Positions 8,049 to 10,153 of a stretch of DNA of 10,153 nucleotides are shown here, piece by piece. Numbering within the stretch: the first letter of the stretch is position 1; the number at the start of each line of letters is the position of its first letter. Origin of the DNA: Planctomycetota bacterium (GTDB lineage Bacteria > Planctomycetota > Phycisphaerae > Sedimentisphaerales > Anaerohalosphaeraceae); the NCBI GenBank assembly GCA_019456245.1, contig VRUF01000094.1:1-10153 (forward strand), read 5' to 3'. Position numbers and translations under genes: made by a program. The notes beneath the pieces are model-generated. The model ran no database searches. It was given only the letters and a program-made list of their open reading frames with translations, and was not told the DNA's origin.

Positions 8049-9443
8049 TTATCTTTCGAAATACCGTTTCACCGTACCGCGGTGTCTTGGGAGTATTTTG
8101 TGAGTTTTTGCCTGGCCGCCTGCCGCAGTTGAGATGTCGAGATTTCCGTCGCCACCGTATGCTGCACCTTGTTCGACCTGCGGTGCTCCGAGACTTACAC
8201 CTACAAGAGAGCTGTCCTTAAGTGCGGCCATGTTTGCCTGGGGGAGGATTTTTTCCTGGAATTTTGTGTTGTCCTTTGTGCTGAGGTCTCCCCACATCAT
8301 AGGAGCGTCCCCCCTGCCACGACTTATTCCACCTCTTCCGGGGCGATTGCCGCTGCAAAATGCGGCAACGCCTTGACACATTCCCATCCCTTCGCACTCG
8401 CTTAAAAAAGCCATTAGGCCTTTGCTGTTGCACTGGCCAAGCTTTTCGCAACGTTTGAGCATTTTAAGATCGGCCAGGCCAACCTTGCACATGTTCCCTA
8501 CGCAATTTGAAAGCTGCCCCTTGCATGCTCTTAGTGCTTTCATCAATTTTTCAAGTTCCTCGGCGGACAATTCTGATAACTGGCTGGGGTTGAACCCGGC
8601 AGCTTTTAGACTGTTTTGCAGCATCTCATTTTCCAATGCCATATCCTTTGTCATCGAAGCAAGGTCGGCCATCGCCTGCAACAACTGGCTCTGCGAAAGT
8701 GCAGCGCCATCTTTGGAAAGTCCTTCGGCGAATGTTTCCGCCTGGGTAAGCTCTTCGGTTTGGCTTAAGGCGTCGGCGGTGGCCTGGTCGGCCTTTTTCT
8801 TAAGGCTGTCTTTTAAGTGGTCGAGGGACTCCCATGTCTTGACGGGGTCGGAGCCGTCTGCAGAATCCTGAAGCTGTTCAAGCTTTTCGGCGAACTGGGC
8901 AACCTCTTCGTCGGTTATGATGTCCTCTTCTTTAAGGACGTTTACCTGTTCGAGGAGTTCTGTCATATCTTCGTTGATATCCAACTGCTGATGGGATGTG
9001 GCATTTACATATCGCTGGGGTATGGCAAAACTGAAAATGACAAAAGCCATCGCCGCGAAGAAGATTCCAAAAGGCCTTGACCATTTCCACCTGATCCTTA
9101 GGATGTCTTCGACCGAGATATTACTTTCCCAATTTCCGATATCCGTCTCATCGGAAGCCATTATCAAACCTCCGCACCCGCTGCGTGAGTCGACCATGGC
9201 ATGAAGAGACTTGCGTGTTGGTATCTGTCGAAAAGCGAGGAAAACGGCTAGGACGATGCCGGGTATAAAAACAAGAAGCCCCCAAAGAAGATCCAGCACG
9301 CCTGCGCTGAATACCAAGCGTACAATCAGCACTCCAATGGCGAGCAGGAAACCGAGAACCGAAAGAAATCTCATGCTGTGCCTGATCGCGAAAATCACCG
9401 CCAACTTGATCTGCAACTGCTTTACAATCCCGTCATATCTCAC
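8049..9443 (-). CDS. Membrane-anchored coiled-coil protein with C-terminal cysteine cluster, first gene of the operon
   Basis: The 464-residue protein is not one I can name. Three helices are visible (about 26-46, 48-70, 124-141). Basic residues before helix 1 and in the loop 71-123 place the rest, from about 142, outside the cytoplasm. Residues about 150-300 are acidic, Ala/Leu/Gln-rich and helical, likely a coiled coil. Eight cysteines follow at 307, 314, 319, 332, 338, 350, 356 and 363, including two copies of CE-x-[LM]-G-x-C (332-338 and 350-356) 18 residues apart. A Gly/Arg-rich stretch (GNRPGRGGISRGRG) and a basic C-terminus ending LPRHRGTVKRYFER complete it. The start is a GTG with GAGG 5 nt upstream; the nearby ATG at 9436 is out of frame. 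Heading a MoxR operon suggests a scaffold or client role in the same envelope complex, which is inference. Confidence 0.85.
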   Translation of the reverse strand: MRYDGIVKQLQIKLAVIFAIRHSMRFLSVLGFLLAIGVLIVRLVFSAGVLDLLWGLLVFIPGIVLAVFLAFRQIPTRKSLHAMVDSRSGCGGLIMASDETDIGNWESNISVEDILRIRWKWSRPFGIFFAAMAFVIFSFAIPQRYVNATSHQQLDINEDMTELLEQVNVLKEEDIITDEEVAQFAEKLEQLQDSADGSDPVKTWESLDHLKDSLKKKADQATADALSQTEELTQAETFAEGLSKDGAALSQSQLLQAMADLASMTKDMALENEMLQNSLKAAGFNPSQLSELSAEELEKLMKALRACKGQLSNCVGNMCKVGLADLKMLKRCEKLGQCNSKGLMAFLSECEGMGMCQGVAAFCSGNRPGRGGISRGRGDAPMMWGDLSTKDNTKFQEKILPQANMAALKDSSLVGVSLGAPQVEQGAAYGGDGNLDISTAAGGQAKTHKILPRHRGTVKRYFER

Positions 9444-9811
9444 AAAAACCTCTAATTTAGTCGATGGTTTTTAGTCGTTAGCCGCTTACTTTGCGTTGCC
9501 TTCTTTTAAGGCTAAACCATACTAAAACTATTGAACTCTGTAAAGGAAAAAACCGTCCAGCCCGTATGCATACACTCTATCCGCATACCAAACCGGGTGG
9601 TTAATAATTAAGACTCGCGAAAACTGAAAAGGTTTCACTGTAAATAACGAAAAATATTCCTTTAGAGAACGTAAGTAACTGTGAAGCAATGAGTTAGACA
9701 TGGAAAATATTTTTTTCCGTATGATCGTTCCATCTGTTATAACCGTTCGACATAGAGTACGTAAAATATCTCCAGATTGTTCGGTGATTTCGCGACAAGT
9801 TTTTTGCGCAT
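9444..9811. other. Intergenic region upstream of the operon, no gene seen
   Basis: About 370 bases hold no convincing gene. If the operon is transcribed from further upstream, this is its untranslated leader. Visible elements are a small hairpin (GCCTT/AAGGC, 9498-9512, loop of 5) and a perfect 10-bp palindrome GTATGCATAC at 9564-9573. I found no minus-strand promoter with good -35 and -10 boxes at normal spacing, so the operon promoter stays unassigned. An open frame on the minus strand (9528-9857) lacks a Shine-Dalgarno and reads through the terminator, and is not called as a gene. Confidence 0.6.
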
Positions 9812-9850
9812 AAAAAAAAGAAGCAGCGCCGAGGAGGGCAACGCTGCTTC
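9812..9850 (-). terminator. Intrinsic (rho-independent) terminator, minus strand
   Basis: On the minus strand the perfect 9-bp stem GAAGCAGCG/CGCTGCTTC (9850-9842 with 9828-9820) is followed at once by eight T (9819-9812). The 13-nt loop can form a further GCC/GGC pairing. This is a textbook intrinsic terminator for leftward transcription. No gene lies just upstream on that strand, so it would end either a short RNA or a leader of the operon starting at 9443. Confidence 0.75.
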
Positions 9851-9875
9851 CTCGCATGGGTTGATAACCCAGCGT
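9820..9875 (-). promoter_or_regulatory. Competing RNA stems around the terminator (possible attenuator)
   Basis: Read on the minus strand, ACGCTG (9875-9870) can pair with CAGCGT (9846-9841), which overlaps the 5' arm of the terminator stem. A GGGTT/AACCC hairpin (9870-9858) lies inside this pairing, sharing one base with it. CGAGGA (9854-9849) can also pair with TCCTCG (9835-9830) in the terminator loop. These pairings exclude the terminator stem, the arrangement expected for an antiterminator/terminator switch. It matches no riboswitch consensus I can recall. Whether it is transcribed is unknown. Confidence 0.4.
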
Positions 9876-10003
9876 CTTTAGGAGGAGGAGAATTCTGTTA
9901 AATTTTTAATGCCAATTACTCATTCTACAGTGGCTACGAGGGGAGATTCTATATGTTCGGAAAAATTAGACCGATAATTTGAATGTTTTTTGATTTTTTC
10001 TTA
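9876..10003. other. AT-rich spacer between leader structure and divergent promoter
   Basis: This stretch contains a GGAGGAGGAG purine run on the plus strand (9881-9890) that resembles a very strong Shine-Dalgarno, but no start codon opens a useful reading frame at proper spacing. The nearest ATG (9909) gives only 22 codons. Otherwise the stretch is AT-rich with no recognisable gene. Confidence 0.5.
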
Positions 10004-10032
10004 TTGAAAGTTGTACAAATGTACGATATACT
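10004..10032 (+). promoter_or_regulatory. Sigma70-type promoter of the BlaI-family gene
   Basis: TTGAAA (10004-10009, 5 of 6 matches to the -35 consensus) and TATACT (10027-10032, 5 of 6 matches to the -10 consensus) are separated by exactly 17 bases. Transcription should start near 10039, giving an untranslated leader of about 60 nt before the ATG at 10101. One operator dyad lies in the spacer and a second covers the expected start site. Confidence 0.8.
10013..10024 (+). promoter_or_regulatory. BlaI/MecI-type operator, upstream copy
   Basis: GTACAAATGTAC has perfect 5-bp arms around AA and contains the TACA-N2-TGTA core known for BlaI/MecI-family repressors. It lies in the spacer between the -35 and -10 boxes, so a bound repressor would block RNA polymerase. 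Its centre is 24 bp from that of the second copy. Confidence 0.75.
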
Positions 10033-10034
10033 TG

Positions 10035-10050
10035 TTGTACGTTTGTACAA
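10035..10050 (+). promoter_or_regulatory. BlaI/MecI-type operator, downstream copy
   Basis: TTGTACGTTTGTACAA has perfect 6-bp arms (TTGTAC/GTACAA) around GTTT. Its core TACG-TT-TGTA differs at one base from the TACA/TGTA operator core. It covers the expected transcription start. Paired operators at the promoter of the repressor's own gene are typical of BlaI/MecI autoregulation. Confidence 0.72.
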
Positions 10051-10100
10051 GATGCAATTAAATGGGCTTTACGGCAACTAAAATTGGTACAGGAGATGAT

Positions 10101-10153
10101 ATGAAACATGAATTAACGGCTTTGAGCGGTGCTGAGGGTGAGGTTTTGCGGGT
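10101..10153 (+). CDS. BlaI/MecI/CopY-family transcriptional repressor, N-terminal fragment
   Basis: The window ends after 17 full codons: MKHELTALSGAEGEVLRV, the last residue fixed by two bases. L-S-x-A-E-x-E-V-[LM] is the start of the first helix of the winged-helix domain in BlaI-family repressors, where LTDAEWEVMRVLW is typical; a Gly replaces the common Trp. An AGGAG Shine-Dalgarno (10091-10095) lies 5 nt before the ATG. The two TACA/TGTA-type dyads in the promoter strongly support the family call, as BlaI-type repressors bind and repress their own promoter as dimers. Such genes are often followed by a BlaR1/MecR1-type M56 membrane protease whose signal leads to repressor cleavage. That partner, if present, lies beyond the window. 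The gene diverges from the MoxR operon, and control of the latter is not shown. Confidence 0.78.
   Translation, partial: MKHELTALSGAEGEVLR

Noticed and set aside
9498..9512. Small hairpin GCCTT/AAGGC as a terminator.
   Set aside because: The stem is only 5 bp and is not followed by a T run on either strand.
9528..9857. Open frame of 109 codons on the minus strand starting MRGSSVALLGAASFFYAQK, which looks faintly like a signal peptide.
   Set aside because: No Shine-Dalgarno precedes the ATG, the first codons are exactly the terminator stem and T run, and the rest has no recognisable composition or motif.
9820..9875. Possible known riboswitch (c-di-GMP-I or SAH class), suggested by GGGCAA and CGAGGA-like pieces.
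   Set aside because: Only short pieces match. The conserved core and arrangement of helices of those classes are not present, and the classic H-type pseudoknot does not fit the loop lengths (0 and 1 nt).
9881..9911. Very strong Shine-Dalgarno-like GGAGGAGGAG followed by an ATG on the plus strand.
   Set aside because: The ATG is 18 nt away and opens only 22 codons. The CTG at proper spacing is followed by a stop after four codons. The run may instead take part in RNA pairing with the nearby CTTCCTC.
9443..10050. Control of the MoxR operon by the BlaI-type repressor through the shared intergenic region.
   Set aside because: The operators lie about 570-600 bp from the operon's first codon and are centred on the rightward promoter. 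No similar dyad was seen closer to 9443.

Overview
The window looks like chromosome of a planctomycete-type bacterium (Planctomycetota, perhaps a Phycisphaerae/Sedimentisphaerales relative). This is inferred from moderate GC content, the family mix (MoxR, DUF58, BatA-type vWA, ABC-2 exporter, amidotransferase-like membrane protein) and protein style. No rRNA or marker gene is present to prove it.

From about 9443 down to the left edge, eight minus-strand genes form one tightly packed operon. In order of transcription they are: a membrane coiled-coil protein with a cysteine cluster (8049-9443), a MoxR AAA+ ATPase (6952-7998), a large envelope protein with a GATase-like domain (5139-6950), an ABC transporter ATPase (4232-5158) and its 12-helix ABC-2 permease (2706-4232), a DUF58 protein (1865-2737), a BatA-like vWA membrane protein (99-1868), and the first 34 codons of another membrane protein (1-102). 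After the 50-nt gap before moxR, genes either overlap (ATGA, TGATG, or 20-32 nt) or are one base apart, so translational coupling is likely. Three starts (5158, 6950, 7998) were set from Shine-Dalgarno positions.

MoxR ATPases are known to act with vWA-domain partners as chaperone-like machines. Here the MoxR/DUF58/vWA set is fused into one transcription unit with an ABC-2 exporter and two envelope proteins. The likely job is assembly or remodelling of an envelope complex; the substrate cannot be told from the sequence. Similar clusters are known in planctomycetes and related groups, so the general layout is not new, but its function is poorly described.

The region 9444-10100 holds no convincing gene. 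It contains a minus-strand intrinsic terminator with a competing upstream stem (9812-9875), which looks like an attenuator or a small RNA end. It also contains a strong plus-strand sigma70-type promoter (10004-10032) with two BlaI/MecI-type operator dyads, one in the -35/-10 spacer and one at the expected transcription start. This promoter leads into the start of a BlaI/MecI/CopY-family repressor gene at 10101, cut by the window edge.
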